From positions 496,001-560,000 of the forward strand of contig JAHDVF020000510.1 in the NCBI GenBank assembly GCA_022606425.2: a stretch of DNA of 64,000 bases, read 5' to 3'. Of the stretch, positions 29,877-39,229 are shown piece after piece. The DNA is from Lepidostoma basale (lineage: Eukaryota > Arthropoda > Insecta > Trichoptera > Lepidostomatidae). The notes beneath the pieces were generated by a model that searched no databases, had not been told where the DNA came from, and worked only from the letters and a program-made list of their open reading frames with translations. Both the position numbers and the translations under genes were made by a program. Each line of letters starts with the position of its first letter. Position 1 is the first letter of the stretch.

Positions 29877-30857
29877 CTAAAATCGAATGGCAGTGCACAA
29901 TGGTGTTCTTGTGCCGACCCTTATGTATGGAAGTGAAGCATGGAACTGGGAAAAGAAGGATGAAAGTAGAATAAATGCAGTAGAAATGAGATCTCTAAGA
30001 CGAATGTGTGGCAAATCTGTTTATGATAGAGTGATAAATGCAAGTATAAGAAGTGAATGTGGTGCGAATGAAAGTGTTATGAACAAAATAAGGAAAGAGT
30101 CATTAAGATGGTTTGGACACATGGAAAGAATGAGTGAAGACAGAATGGTAAAAAAGGTATATGTAAACGGCGTGAACGGAGCTAGAAATAGAGGAAGGCC
30201 GAGGAAAACGTGGCACGATCAAATCAATCAAATATTGAATGTCGGTCACGTGAGGAGTCAGAAAAATCGACGTGCGTGCATGACAAGATGTATGAATGTA
30301 GAGGAATCGAGAGACGTATGTCAGGACAGAACAGTGTGGCGTTCCATTCTTTCTGCCACCCCTCCGGAGAGACGGCGTGATGGTAAGTTAGTTAGTTAGT
30401 ATCTAAAATCCACAATATGGAAAAACAAAGACATGGCCATTAAGAGTAAGATGAGAATCTATAAAGCATGCGTAAGACCAAATAACATATGGCGTCGAAG
30501 CAAGGGCAGACACAGTAAGGACCAAACAAGTTTTGAGGACTTCCGAAATGAAGATACTGAGGACAATAGCAGGCAAGACACTGAGGGACCGCGTGAGGAA
30601 CACCAGAATAAGAGAGATATGTGGGGTTGAGGATATCATAAGATGGAGCAGACAGCGAAAAAGGGACTGGTACGGTCATGTTCAAAGAATAGACTCCACC
30701 AGACTCCCCTATATTGCATTGCATAATCAACCTCATGGGACTCGTCCTCGTGGAAGACCTCCTAAAAGATGGAAGGACAGCTGGGAATCTACCTCACAGG
30801 AGGAGCAACTCTCTGGAGAACATACCACATAGTTCTACAATAAGGAAGAAGAAGACG
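29877..30857 (+). mobile_element. LINE-C3 insertion, itself split by LINE-A
   Basis: The outer TSD ATTTTTGTAT lies at 29867-29876 and 30858-30867. The element begins CTAAAATCC, is interrupted at 29885-30398 and continues: KNKDMAIKSKMRIYKACVRP, a frameshift, SEMKILRTIAGKTLRDRVRN, TRIREICGVEDIIRWSRQRK, RDWYGHVQRIDSTRLPYIAL, PRGRPPKRWKDSWESTSQEE, and a GAAGAAGAAGA tail. The empty target is seen in the reverse complement of 49915-49945. Confidence 0.9.
29885..30398 (+). mobile_element. LINE-A insertion inside LINE-C3, 12-bp TSD
   Basis: TSD GTATCTAAAATC lies at 29873-29884 and 30399-30410. The frame is open from the start codon at 29887: MAVHNGVLVPTLMYGSEAWN, EMRSLRRMCGKSVYDRVINA, RWFGHMERMSEDRMVKKVYV, RNRGRPRKTWHDQINQILNV, RRACMTRCMNVEESRDVCQD. 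A 2-bp deletion at the SAYPSG codons shifts the last residues. The 5' truncation is just before this methionine. Confidence 0.93.
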
Positions 30858-30867
30858 ATTTTTGTAT

Positions 30868-31417
30868 AGAATCATGTTTACCACCCCTGATCTGTATGTA
30901 TATGAAGGAGTAGGTGTTGCAGGGTGAAACATGTAGGTAATTCCCGTACAATAAAATAAACCATATAAGCAGCTTTACACTTACGTCACTGTATTATTCA
31001 CACCTTCACAGAGACGAGACAATTCACAGCCTCCGGACCCGTGTGGATATAATTTTGAATACGTAGGCGACAATCCCGAGGGATCAGCGTGATGGATGGA
31101 GGCGGTCTCTCTGCTTATCCCTGTCGGCGACACCCCGCGAACATTCGGACCCTCCATCCATCATGCAACAAAGACTCTTAATTCTCGCCAACAATATCTA
31201 CTAGAATCGAGCCCAAGATTGATCTGTTGTAACTATCAGACATCTTAAACGGTTTCTTTGAATAGCCCGTCTTTATCGTTCTTAATTTTTTTTAAAGGAC
31301 AAAAATTATTTAATGTGTTATTTATTTATTTGATTGAAGGTTAAGGCGTTAAAACTGTAGAATTCCATTGTAATAATCTTGCAATCGAAAAAATAACGCT
31401 GTTTATGTTCCACTTAC
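30868..31417. other. Spacer with a GAAACATG-type repeat
   Basis: ATAGAATCATGTTTACCACC and CTGATCTGTATGTA (30866-30903) repeat in reverse at 49898-49930. GGGTGAAACATGTAGG follows. At 31089-31105 and 31147-31163 a short inverted repeat has GATGGATGGAGG/CCTCCATCCATC. Confidence 0.5.
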
Positions 31418-31640
31418 TAGCTAACTAACTAACCATCACGCAAGGGGTAGGCAGAAAGAATGAACTACCACAAGTTTTTTTCCTGACATATTTCTCTCGC
31501 TTCCTCAACATTCCTACATCGTGCCATGCACGCGCGTCGGTTTCTCTGACTCCTCACGAGGCCGACATTCAATATTTGATTTATTTGATTGTGCCACGTT
31601 TTCTTGGTTTTCTTCTATTCCTGGTTCCATTTACATCGTT
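31418..31640 (-). mobile_element. LINE-A 3' end, left arm of an inverted pair
   Basis: CTAACTAACTAACCATCACG, a 9-bp deletion, GGGGTAGGCAGAAAGAATGA, then the minus-strand coding end back to NDVNGTRNR. It is immediately followed by a plus-strand LINE-A end. Confidence 0.83.
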
Positions 31641-31735
31641 AGGAATGTTGAGGAAACGAATTGAGAAATACGTCAGGAAAGAAAAGTGTGGCAGTCCATT
31701 CTTTCTGCCAACCCCTTGCGTGATGGTTAGTTAGT
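31641..31735 (+). mobile_element. LINE-A 3' end, right arm of an inverted pair
   Basis: GAATGTTGAGGAAACGAATT, AAAGAAAAGTGTGGCAGTCC and CTGCCAACCCCTTGCGTGAT into GTTAGTTA. Both arms share the same 8-9 bp deletion at CCTT(CGGGGAGACGG)CGTG, so one was copied from the other. Confidence 0.8.
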
Positions 31736-31739
31736 TATA

Positions 31740-32060
31740 TTGTATATAAAGCATGCAGGGGGTTTGTGCGTCTCGTCTATCCCCTGTACATATGTATTTA
31801 GCTATGTACCAAGATGCTTAGTTACCTGAGAACGAGAGCAAAGGAAGCGGGCGGGAAGTACGATTAATTAACTTTGCACCGTAAAACTTGTAGATTTGGG
31901 CAAACAGCGTTTAGCAAATCTGTTCTGTATTGTAACTTCTAATTATCTCGGTACTGAAATAAACTTTCGAGTCAATTGATCTTAGTTCCGTGTTACGGGA
32001 GCACTTGCCATACATTTCTGCAGACAGGACCGGCGCTAGACTATCCAGCATACCATTCGT
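31740..32060 (+). other. LTR-like segment (TATA, AATAAA), uncertain
   Basis: TGTATATAAAGCATGCAG (TATA-like), GGTACTGAAATAAACTTTCG (polyadenylation-like) and TCTTAGTTCCGTGTTACGGG follow in the order found in LTRs. I see no second copy, TG/CA borders or primer-binding site. A solo LTR is possible, and a host promoter is an alternative. Confidence 0.25.
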
Positions 32061-32248
32061 TTTTTTTACTATTTCATTGAAGTGTAAAAAACTATTTCAA
32101 TCAAATAATTAAAGATCTTGTATTTTCTAGACCCGTTTGTGGCGTAAGACCAGGACTCCTTATGGAACTTGCTTTCGTGCTGATCCAAACAGGAATTGGA
32201 ATGTCCACTGGGGAGGTGAGGAAATTAATTTTGTTATTTACTTCATGA

Positions 32249-32512
32249 TAGGAAGAGATATCCCACGACCGAGTGGCAAGTGCATTGACTGCCAACCCGA
32301 AGGTTCCGGGTTCGATTCCCGGCGAGGGCAGTGTAAATATCACACTGTCTTTGGTCTAGTGTAGAGTTCACGTGACAATAAAATGGCGATAGATTAGTTA
32401 CCTATCACATGTCACGAGAATCACTATGATGGCTATAATACCCTTTACATCGATTTGGCTCATGCTGTCAAGATGTAAAGAGCGATTCAACAAAATAATA
32501 ATAATAAACAAA
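32249..32512 (+). mobile_element. SINE-T copy T3, most complete
   Basis: The head has an A-box remnant (CGACCGAGTGGCAAGTGC) and B box GGTTCGATTCC. The body has GCAGTGTAAATATCACACTG, TTTGGTCTAGTGTAGAGTTC, TGACAATAAAATGGCGATAG and TATCACATGTCACGAGAATC. The 3' end is ACATCGATTTGGCTCATGCT, AGAGCGATTCAACAAAATAA with an (AAT)n tail. It is a tRNA-derived SINE of about 260 bp and not a tRNA gene. Confidence 0.88.
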
Positions 32513-32539
32513 AAATTATCCATTTCATTGAAATGAAAA

Positions 32540-32845
32540 TATAAAAATATCCACTGAAGCGAAGATGGCAGTACATAATGGAGTTCTAGTGCCAATCCCT
32601 ATGCATGTAAATGAAGATTGGAACTCGAAAATAAGTAAATAATAAATGCCGTAGAAATGAGATCACTGAGAATAATGTGTATTGGTCATGTTAGAAGTCA
32701 AAAGAATCGATGTGCGTGTATGACTCGCTGTATAAATGTGGAGGAAGCTAGAAAGGTGTGCCAGGATAGAGTAGTTTGGCGGTCCATTATTTCTGCTACC
32801 CCTGCGGGAAAACGGCGTTATGGTTTGTTAGTCTGTTTGTATGTG
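32540..32845 (+). mobile_element. LINE-A copy with internal deletion
   Basis: Covers STEAKMAVHNGVLVP, a decayed YGSEAW region, NAVEMRSLRIMC, then jumps to IGHVRSQKNRCACMTRCINV and EEARKVCQDRVVWRSIISAT. The GKRRY end and GTTTGTTAG tail follow. The deletion removes about 200 bp between the MRSLRRMC and GHVRS blocks. Confidence 0.83.
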
Positions 32846-33451
32846 CCATAAATTTTAATAAAACTTCTAGAAAACAGTTTTCATTCGTATTATTTATTTA
32901 ACGTGGAGTATCATATCTTTGTTTAAGAAACAACAGATGATTAAAATATATAATCTTACGTGTGTATTTATAATTCCTCAGTACAGCCCTGGTTCGGAAG
33001 ATAAACAACCCGCCCCCAACATGGAAGAGAAAGTTTTGGCAGAACCGAGCGTAAGGAAATATTTGGTTAGAATTATTGCTTTGGGAGACACGTAATTAAT
33101 CGTAAGAACTGTGACGCGGACACAAGGCAAATATTACACTCATACTTGTTCACAGCATCCATGATGAATAAGATTATAGCCATGTTTGCCGCGATAACCG
33201 TTGGAACACTGCGCCAAATGCAGACAATCTAAATTTAAGATTTTCTTCTAAATTCGCCTTCACTTTGTGTTGTGGATTCATATTTGAATAAATATAGTTA
33301 CACTTTGCATTACAACACTTTTTATTTTTACTGAACTCAGATATGTTTCGGTTACAAGTAACCTTTATCAATGTACGAGTATACAATTTTAACAATTAAA
33401 TAAAACAGAGCGGTCACTTACATACTGACTGCAGATCAAGTATGTATAAAA
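32846..33451. other. Spacer with a P1-arm fragment
   Basis: 32850-32930 (minus) carries AAAACTTCTAGAAAACAG and AGTATCATATCTTTGTTTAA, related to P1 and its flank at 18470. 33330-33375 has ATATGTTTCGGTTACAAGTA, a TTTCGG-type repeat. No gene is seen. Confidence 0.5.
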
Positions 33452-33563
33452 GTGGAAGGGGTACAATTATGATTGAAGAGAGGGGAGATGCAACGGGAAC
33501 ATATCGAGTGGAAGGGGTATAATTAGGATTGAGGAGAGGGGAGGTGTAACGGGAACATATCGA
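33452..33563. repeat. 56-bp tandem duplication
   Basis: GTGGAAGGGGTACAATTATG... and GTGGAAGGGGTATAATTAGG..., both ending CGGGAACATATCGA, with a few substitutions. Confidence 0.85.
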
Positions 33564-33694
33564 GCATGGGAATTGAATTTAAATTCAATTGGTTATTTAA
33601 TATATTTTCATTACTTTTGATGGCTTTTTTAATTTCTAAAATTTCTAAATTGAAATAATATACAAATAATTAGTACATCGTTCACAAGACCCTG

Positions 33695-33846
33695 CAACTG
33701 GAAGACCGAAGGAGGGGACCAGGTGTGCCACCTGCAACGTGGACGTTCACAGTTGGGAACGACCTGAAGGCGCTGGGGCTAGACAGTGAGATGACATTGG
33801 ATCGTGAGACTTGGCGGAGCCGTATAAGAAGAGCCGACCTCAAATA
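33695..33846 (+). mobile_element. LINE-C10 C-terminal fragment
   Basis: The frame reads RRRGPGVPPATWTFTVGNDL, KALGLDSEMTLDRETWRSRI, RRADLK-stop. This is the GRPxxTW...D...L...DRxxWRxxI...ADP pattern of RTE-like C-termini. No tail is identified. Confidence 0.7.
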
Positions 33847-33962
33847 ACGGGAAATAGTTAGGCGAAAGAAGACATTCATTTCACGTGTAATGCTGACACG
33901 TTAAATTAGAACTTTTAAATTGAGTTTATTTTATTCTAAATCACTTCTTAGAATCACATAGA

Positions 33963-34215
33963 TGAAAACCCTGAGAAAAATACCAGGCAGGACTTAACGC
34001 GACAGAATGAGAAACACGACCACCAGAGAGATGTGTGATATCCAGGAGGTTGTCAAATGGGGGAGACAGAGAAGAAGATATTGGAGGGACCATGTGGAAA
34101 TAATGGACATCCAAAGATTACTACACCTTACCCTACATGGGAAACCAGAGGGAAGAAGGATGGCTGGAAGACCCCCCTAAGAGATGGAAAGACAGCTGGG
34201 AATCCACATCGCAAG
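33963..34215 (+). mobile_element. LINE-C11 fragment (related to C3/C4)
   Basis: MKTLRKIPGRT-stop-RDRMRNTTTRE, MCDIQEVVKWGRQRRRYWRD, HVEIMDIQRLLHLTLHGKPE, GRRMAGRPP, then a frameshift and KRWKDSWESTS in another frame. It has no (GAA)n tail and is directly followed by another LINE. Confidence 0.78.
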
Positions 34216-34239
34216 TTATTTGAACCCAACTACTTGTAT

Positions 34240-34500
34240 ATCGCCTAGCATGGATTGGGCACGTATGCCGAGCCGAATAGACCAGAGCAATCAAGACCGT
34301 GTACGCGTCTAGACCGACTGGAGTAAGATCTCTAGGAAGGCCTAGATAGCGCCTAATGGACAATGTTCTGGCTGATCTGGCTAGGTTGGGCGAATCGGAC
34401 TGCTGGGAGCAAAAGGCGCAGGATCGAGGAGCTTGGCGAAAAATCATCAAGGAGGCTAAAACTCTTCAAGAGTTGTATGGCCATAGGAAGTAAGTAAGTA
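34240..34500 (+). mobile_element. LINE-C12 end with (GTAA)n tail
   Basis: WIGHVCRAE-stop, TRAIKTVYASRPTGVRSLGR, RLMDNVLADLARLGESDCWE, QKAQDRGAWRKIIKEAKTLQ, ELYGHRK-stop, then GTAAGTAAGTAA. Like LINE-A, the stop codon lies directly at the microsatellite tail, so there is essentially no 3' UTR. Confidence 0.8.
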
Positions 34501-34526
34501 ATTACTTTTATACACATTTTAGCTAT

Positions 34527-34640
34527 TGATTCTCATGACATGTGAGAGGTAGCTATTTTATTGTTACACGAATTCTTCACAATACCAAATACAGTGTGAC
34601 AATCACACTGACATCCTCGAAAATCAAAACCCTGAAAAAT
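34527..34640 (-). mobile_element. SINE-T fragment, old
   Basis: CATGTGAGAGGTAGCTATTT, ACACGAATTCTTCACAATAC and CAGTGTGACAATCACACTG match SINE-T in reverse with many changes. The head is lost. Confidence 0.65.
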
Positions 34641-34696
34641 TGGATACATCAGTTATGTTATTTATTGTTTCGGCATTCACTTTTTGGTAGGACATG

Positions 34697-34892
34697 ATTA
34701 AATTGTAAATAAAACACTTGTTTTTCACCACTTGAGTATTATATTTTACACGACTAGTTTCGGAAGCTACAGATGCTTCCATCTACAGGTTTTAATATAA
34801 ACTCAGATGGAAGCATCTGTAGCTTCCGAAACTAGTCGTGTAAAATATAATACTCAAGTGGTGAAAAACAAGTGTTTTATTTACAATTTAAT
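34697..34892. repeat. Perfect 88-bp palindrome P2
   Basis: 34697-34784 is the exact reverse complement of 34805-34892 with a 20-bp centre (ACAGGTTTTAATATAAACTC). I compared all 88 positions by eye and found no mismatch. The arm contains CGACTAGTTTCGGAAGCTAC. No TSD outside the arms is obvious. Confidence 0.9.
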
Positions 34893-35397
34893 GGATACAT
34901 CAACAGTATTTCCACTTGTGTATTAAAAACCACCGATTGCGAACCTTTAAGAGTTGCGTATTTGCTTTTCATATTTCATTGATTTAACACAAAATGGCGG
35001 CGGGCGCGCTAGTCTCCGGGGACACAAAATGGCCGAATAAGCGCTCCATGTACCGAAACTTTTCGGCAACTGCTCAATTTACCGACCCAATTAATGAAAT
35101 TATTTCCTCAGGTAGCTGGGGGATGCCGACGGCAAGTCATGCCGAAATTTATTATCACGTGAGTTTTCGGAGTTCTTACCGTATTGCGTCCGGCGGGAAT
35201 TGATGCGATGATGGACCGCTTGAGCCGGAGAAATTGAGGTTATGTTTTGTGTAGCACGTGTTAAAGTCGTTCTGCGATTCAGTAACAGGATAATTATTAA
35301 AATTTTAACCAAATCAAAAAGGGGTTAATTGTTAAGCAACATTCCAAGGCGTGAAAAACAGCACGAGCGTGATTTGGTTGCTGAAACTAAATATAAA
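34893..35397. other. Spacer, less AT-rich and apparently single-copy
   Basis: 34990-35220 contains AAAATGGCGGCGGGCGCGCT and is richer in GC and CpG than the surroundings. The 69-codon frame at 34994 has no recognisable domain. No match elsewhere in the window. Confidence 0.4.
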
Positions 35398-35530
35398 TAA
35401 TGATGCAATCTTTATCAGCGAAGCATGGAACTGGCAAAAGAAGGATTAAAGTAGAATTAATGCAGTAGAAATTAGTTCTCTTAGACGAATGTGTGGACAC
35501 TCTGTGTATGATAGAGTGTCGAAAACGTGG
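35398..35530 (+). mobile_element. LINE-A internal fragment
   Basis: AGCGAAGCATGGAACTGGCA, a stop in place of DE, then NAVEISSLRRMCGHSVYDRV and S-KTW. An internal deletion joins the YDRVS and KTW blocks. Confidence 0.75.
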
Positions 35531-35577
35531 AAGAATAAAAATAATAAAAATAATAGTTTCGGACTGCACTTGTCCTT

Positions 35578-35765
35578 CCCAATATTTCATACCCAATTTA
35601 AAAATTTATACTTTGTTCTACTATACTTTTAAACCGATCGTTTTTTAAGCGGTCACATTTAGATTTTTAGATTTAAAACACGTCTTAATGCGCCCTTGAG
35701 GTGATTACATCACAAAAACGGCGCTTTAAAAGTTAGCATATTATTATTATTATTATTATTATAAG
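35578..35765 (+). mobile_element. LINE-D 3' end with (ATT)n tail
   Basis: Last codons HISYPI-like, then the 3' UTR with CGCCCTTGAGGTGATTACAT and GGCGCTTTAAAAGTTAGC and an ATT microsatellite. Confidence 0.87.
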
Positions 35766-36009
35766 AGTAAAAATTTAATGAATTAAATGTTTGAATTTGA
35801 AATACTTTCAAAATACGTATGACAGGTGTTTCGTCAATCTATGTTATTTCAGTATTATGGTTAGTTTTTCTATTCTAATACAAGAATGTTGAAGTATCAT
35901 AGTGTTTCGGCCAAAAAAATACATATTTATTAATTGTAAATACAGTTCGAAACATGTTTACGAAATTTGTATCTATTAGTCTTAGTATCAAGACCGTACG
36001 AAGTATGCA
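35766..36009. other. Spacer with TTTCGGCC repeat piece
   Basis: GACAGGTGTTTCGTCAATCT and GTTGAAGTATCATAGTGTTT followed by CGGCCAAAA belong to the fold-back repeat group seen at 38730 and 41690 in reverse. Confidence 0.5.
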
Positions 36010-36357
36010 ATAAATGCGAACTTGTGATGAACGTGTCAGAGTCTAAAGTTCTGGTATTTGAAAATAATGAATGTATGATGGATTGTGACGTAAGTGCGAA
36101 CGGTGAGAAATCGTAGCAAGTAAGGGAATTTATTTATCTGGAAGAATGTTTACAAGAGACGGAAAAATGGAGAAAGATATCGTAAAAAGCATCACCGTAA
36201 ATAGAAATATTATTGAAAGAAGGCCATGTTCGAAGTAGGAATAATCGACGAGCATGCATGTCACAATGTGTAAACGTGGAAAAGGTCGGGATAGATTAGT
36301 GTGGCAGTCCATCCTCTCTGCCTACCCCTCCGGGGAAATGGCGTGATGGTTAGTTAG
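36010..36357 (+). mobile_element. LINE-A copy with internal deletion
   Basis: From 'MNVSESKVLVFE' through CDVSANGEKS and FIYLE-, it jumps at about 36175-36215 to EGHVRSRNNRRACMSQCVNV and the ILSAYPSGEMA-stop end with GTTAGTTAG. Related to the 48882 sub-family. Confidence 0.82.
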
Positions 36358-37215
36358 GAGTTGGATATCGCGTAACTCAAGACTGCTTTATGCGGACGAT
36401 GCCGTTCTCGTTGCGGATAGTGCGGATGAATTACAAGTCTTGGTGTCGCGAATGTATGACGTATGCAAGTCAAAGTCGGAAAGTCAAAAGTGTTAGTTTT
36501 TGAAAGGGAAGAGCAAATGACAGTTTGTAATATAAGTGTGAACGACGAAAACTTGGAACAGGTGATGGAATTTGTGTATTTAAGTAGCATGTTCACAGCG
36601 GATGGCCGAACGGGTAGGGACGTTGAAAGAATGAAAGAAAGTTTTGGTGCGGGTAACAAAGTGAATGGAGCTTTGAAAATAGTTTTTGGAAACAAGAACT
36701 AATTAATGAAAGCGAAAATGGCCGTTAACAATGAAGTTCTGGTCCCAACCCTTGTGTGTGGAAGCAAAGCATGGAACTGACCGAAGAAAGATAAGATCAG
36801 AATAAATGCGGTAGAGATGAGGTCCTTAAGACGTATGTGTGGTAGAACGATGTACGACAGAATTTCAAATGCTGATAATAGAAAGGAATGTAGAGCGAAA
36901 GAAGGTTTTATGAAAAAAATAATGAAAGGATCTCTGCGTTGGTTTGGACATATTATGGAGCGCTTGGGTGAAGAAAGAATGGTTAAAAAGTATACGTTAA
37001 GTATGGAGTCGAGGTAGACCGAGGTAAACATGGCATGACCAAATTAATCAAATTTTAAAGGTTGGTCATGTTAGAAGCCGGAAGAATCGACGTGCGTGTA
37101 TGACTCGCTGTATGAATGTGCAGGAAGCTAGAGAGGTGTGCCAGTATAGAGTAGTGTGGCGTATATTCTCTCTGCCTACCCCTGTGAGGAAACGGCGTGA
37201 TGGTTTGTTGTTGTT
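36358..37215 (+). mobile_element. LINE-A copy, RT motif C to tail
   Basis: LRLLYADDAVLVADSADELQ (motif C), a frameshift, VGKSKVLVFEREEQMTVCNI, SVNDENLEQVMEFVYLSSMF, GAGNKVNGALKIVFGNKN, stops, then AVEMRSLRRMCGRTMYDRIS, SLRWFGHIMERLGEERMVKK, RGRPR, KVGHVRSRKNRRACMTRCMN. It ends with GGAAACGGCGTGATGG and a GTTTGTTGTTGTTG tail. Confidence 0.87.
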
Positions 37216-38042
37216 GTCAAGATGTGACTTACACAAATGTACTAGTCAATAGCTCATTATATAATATATACAATCCATTAACATTTGGGTCTTGTAATTA
37301 TCTCCTTGATTGGCCTTTTAATTCGTTAAAATTAAAATGAAATCAAAAGACTCTAAATAAAACTAGTTTTTATTTATTAATGAAAGACTTGTTAAAACCT
37401 ATCAAGCTGCTCCAATACGAGGGTATGAGATACTTCGCGGATATTGAGTAGTCAATCATATTGTAACATGTTTTTAATCAAAGGCATAAATTATTTAAAC
37501 GAAGCTTTGATAAATTAAAGTCACCAATCTCGACATATTGATTTACGATCGCATCAATCAAACGGAGCCTAAAATAATTTATTAATATCGCTAGCGCAAT
37601 GAATAATTCATAAACAAATCACGTTTTTCAACATCGGCGCACTGTTTTCTTCACCGCGTTTCTATAATCATAAATCAGTACGCGGTAGCGGAAAACAAAC
37701 TCGCCAAAAACTGGGTCGTTTTGTAAACCATTAAAAACAATAATTTATTTTTCTGTTGAGAAACTTGGTATTTCAGTCGAACGTACTATGCCGCCGCGTT
37801 ACGCCGCGCTCTGCAGAATCCAGTTTGTGCACGATGCAAATTGAATGCAGGATGCATGCGCCGATAACAAAAAAAGTAATTAAATTTAAATTACAGTGTG
37901 CTAACGGCTATATTGACATTTTAAATTGGATAATAGTTTATGTGAACCGTTTAAAAGATTAAAAAATTACCGAGAAACACGCCCGTCCGGGCTTCGTTAT
38001 TTCATTTTCTTTCATACTTTCAACCTAAAAAAAATATGTATA
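37216..38042. other. Spacer, possible mariner end at 37416
   Basis: TACGAGGGTATGAGATACTT (37417-37436) begins with CGAGG after TA, like the mariner end at 27321, but I see no partner end. The frames here have no recognisable domain. Confidence 0.35.
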
Positions 38043-38605
38043 GAGTTTTTCAGTAAGAACGCTCGAACTTTGAAATACAATAAAAAATCTTGTCTATGTT
38101 ATTTTGACACATATTTTATTTTAATTTTAAAGAAAATTTAATGACATTATGTATGGAATGTAATCTCGGATAAATGGTCGCCATGGTTTCGCCGTATGTC
38201 GTGTATCCTAGTGGTTCTACTTTTTCAATAGGAACGCTCGAACTTTGACAACGTAAGGCAGCCATTTTAATAAAGCAATAGCTGTCAAATTTGACAAGAA
38301 TATTTGTTTAGTCTTGACATTTCACGATGGAACGCTACACGCTTCAACAACGCGTCGAAATTGTTAAAATTTATTATCAAAATCAGTGCTCTGTTCGCCG
38401 ATTAATGGCATTCATGGCCGTTATGCAGAGACCACAATACGTCGTTTAATGCATAAATTTGAGACTCTTGTAACTTAAACTGGATGATATGGATACCGAC
38501 AACATATGGTTCCAACAGGATGGCGCTACGTAGCACACAGCGGACTCCACGATGGACATTCTGCACGAGCCATTAAAAATGGAGCTTCCCTATTGAAAGA
38601 CCATG
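38043..38605 (+). mobile_element. Mariner-like MITE M1, internally deleted
   Basis: Flanked by TA (38041-38042, 38606-38607). The left end is GAGTTTTTCAGTAAGAACGC. The right end read inward is CATGGTCTTTCAATAGGGAA. Inside, MERYTLQQRVEIVKIYYQNQ (from 38327) is the mariner helix-turn-helix start. After a frameshift it jumps to MDTDNIWFQQDGAT.HTA and TMDILHEPL, the block around the second catalytic aspartate. The rest of the catalytic domain is absent. Two related copies are at 58872 and 63391. Confidence 0.8.
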
Positions 38606-38787
38606 TACGTATAATTACACAAATTATTTTATATCATAATTTCACTTCAATCTGGTTATTATTAATCTTTTTAATAACTAAGGATGTGGAATTCCATAAT
38701 GACTTTTTTTTAAATAGTAAATTGTTTTGGCCGATACGCTATGATACTTCAACATTATTAACTGTTAAATTTACAGCATTATTACAT

Positions 38788-39229
38788 TAATATACTTAGG
38801 AAACTGAAAAAAAAAAAATTATCCACAAAATATAAAAAAAACACATGTTTTGGAGGATATCTTCAAAAGGTGTAAAAATATAATAAAAACTAAACAAATA
38901 AAGACTAATATAAAAACGAATTTAAAATTCAATACAATAATTTTAATTTTAAAATTAAATTTTAAAAATTAAGTTATAAACACTAATAATTGTTTTTTTT
39001 TCTGATAAATAAAAAAATATTAGTACTTATAACAAATAGCCTAGGTTAATTTTTAAATTTAAATTATTGTATCGAATTTTAAATGCGTTTTTTTTACATT
39101 AGTCTTTCTTTGTTTAGTTTTTATTATATTTTTACACCTGAAAATGGAGGTATCCTCCGAAAATGTCGTGTTTTTTTAATATTTTGTGGATTAAACAAAG
39201 TTTCTTTTTTCAATTTCCTAAGTATATTA
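38788..39229. repeat. Long imperfect palindrome P4
   Basis: TAATATACTTAGGAAA... at the left pairs with ...TTTCCTAAGTATATTA at the right, with arms of about 200 bp (GGTGTAAAAATATAATAAAA, CTAAACAAA.AAAGACTAAT, TTTAAAATTC.ATACAATAAT). Both arms carry a GGAGGATA.CT block next to CACA-TTTT. A further pair (GTGGAATTCCATA, 38686 and 39232) lies outside, separated on the left by ~90 bp of another repeat. Probably a fold-back element. Confidence 0.7.

Noticed and set aside
32281..32330. tRNA genes at the B-box-containing sites (also 28640, 41415, 55890)
   Set aside because: All share the same non-tRNA body and tail downstream and cannot form a cloverleaf, so they are SINE heads.
34697..34892. A microRNA precursor
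   Set aside because: The 88-bp perfect stem is too long and too perfect for an animal pre-miRNA; a fold-back element or siRNA-type hairpin is likelier.
38506..38790. A 94-codon frame
   Set aside because: Its start overlaps the mariner MITE in the wrong frame (the transposase frame there reads IWFQQDGAT), and the rest is AT-rich spacer.
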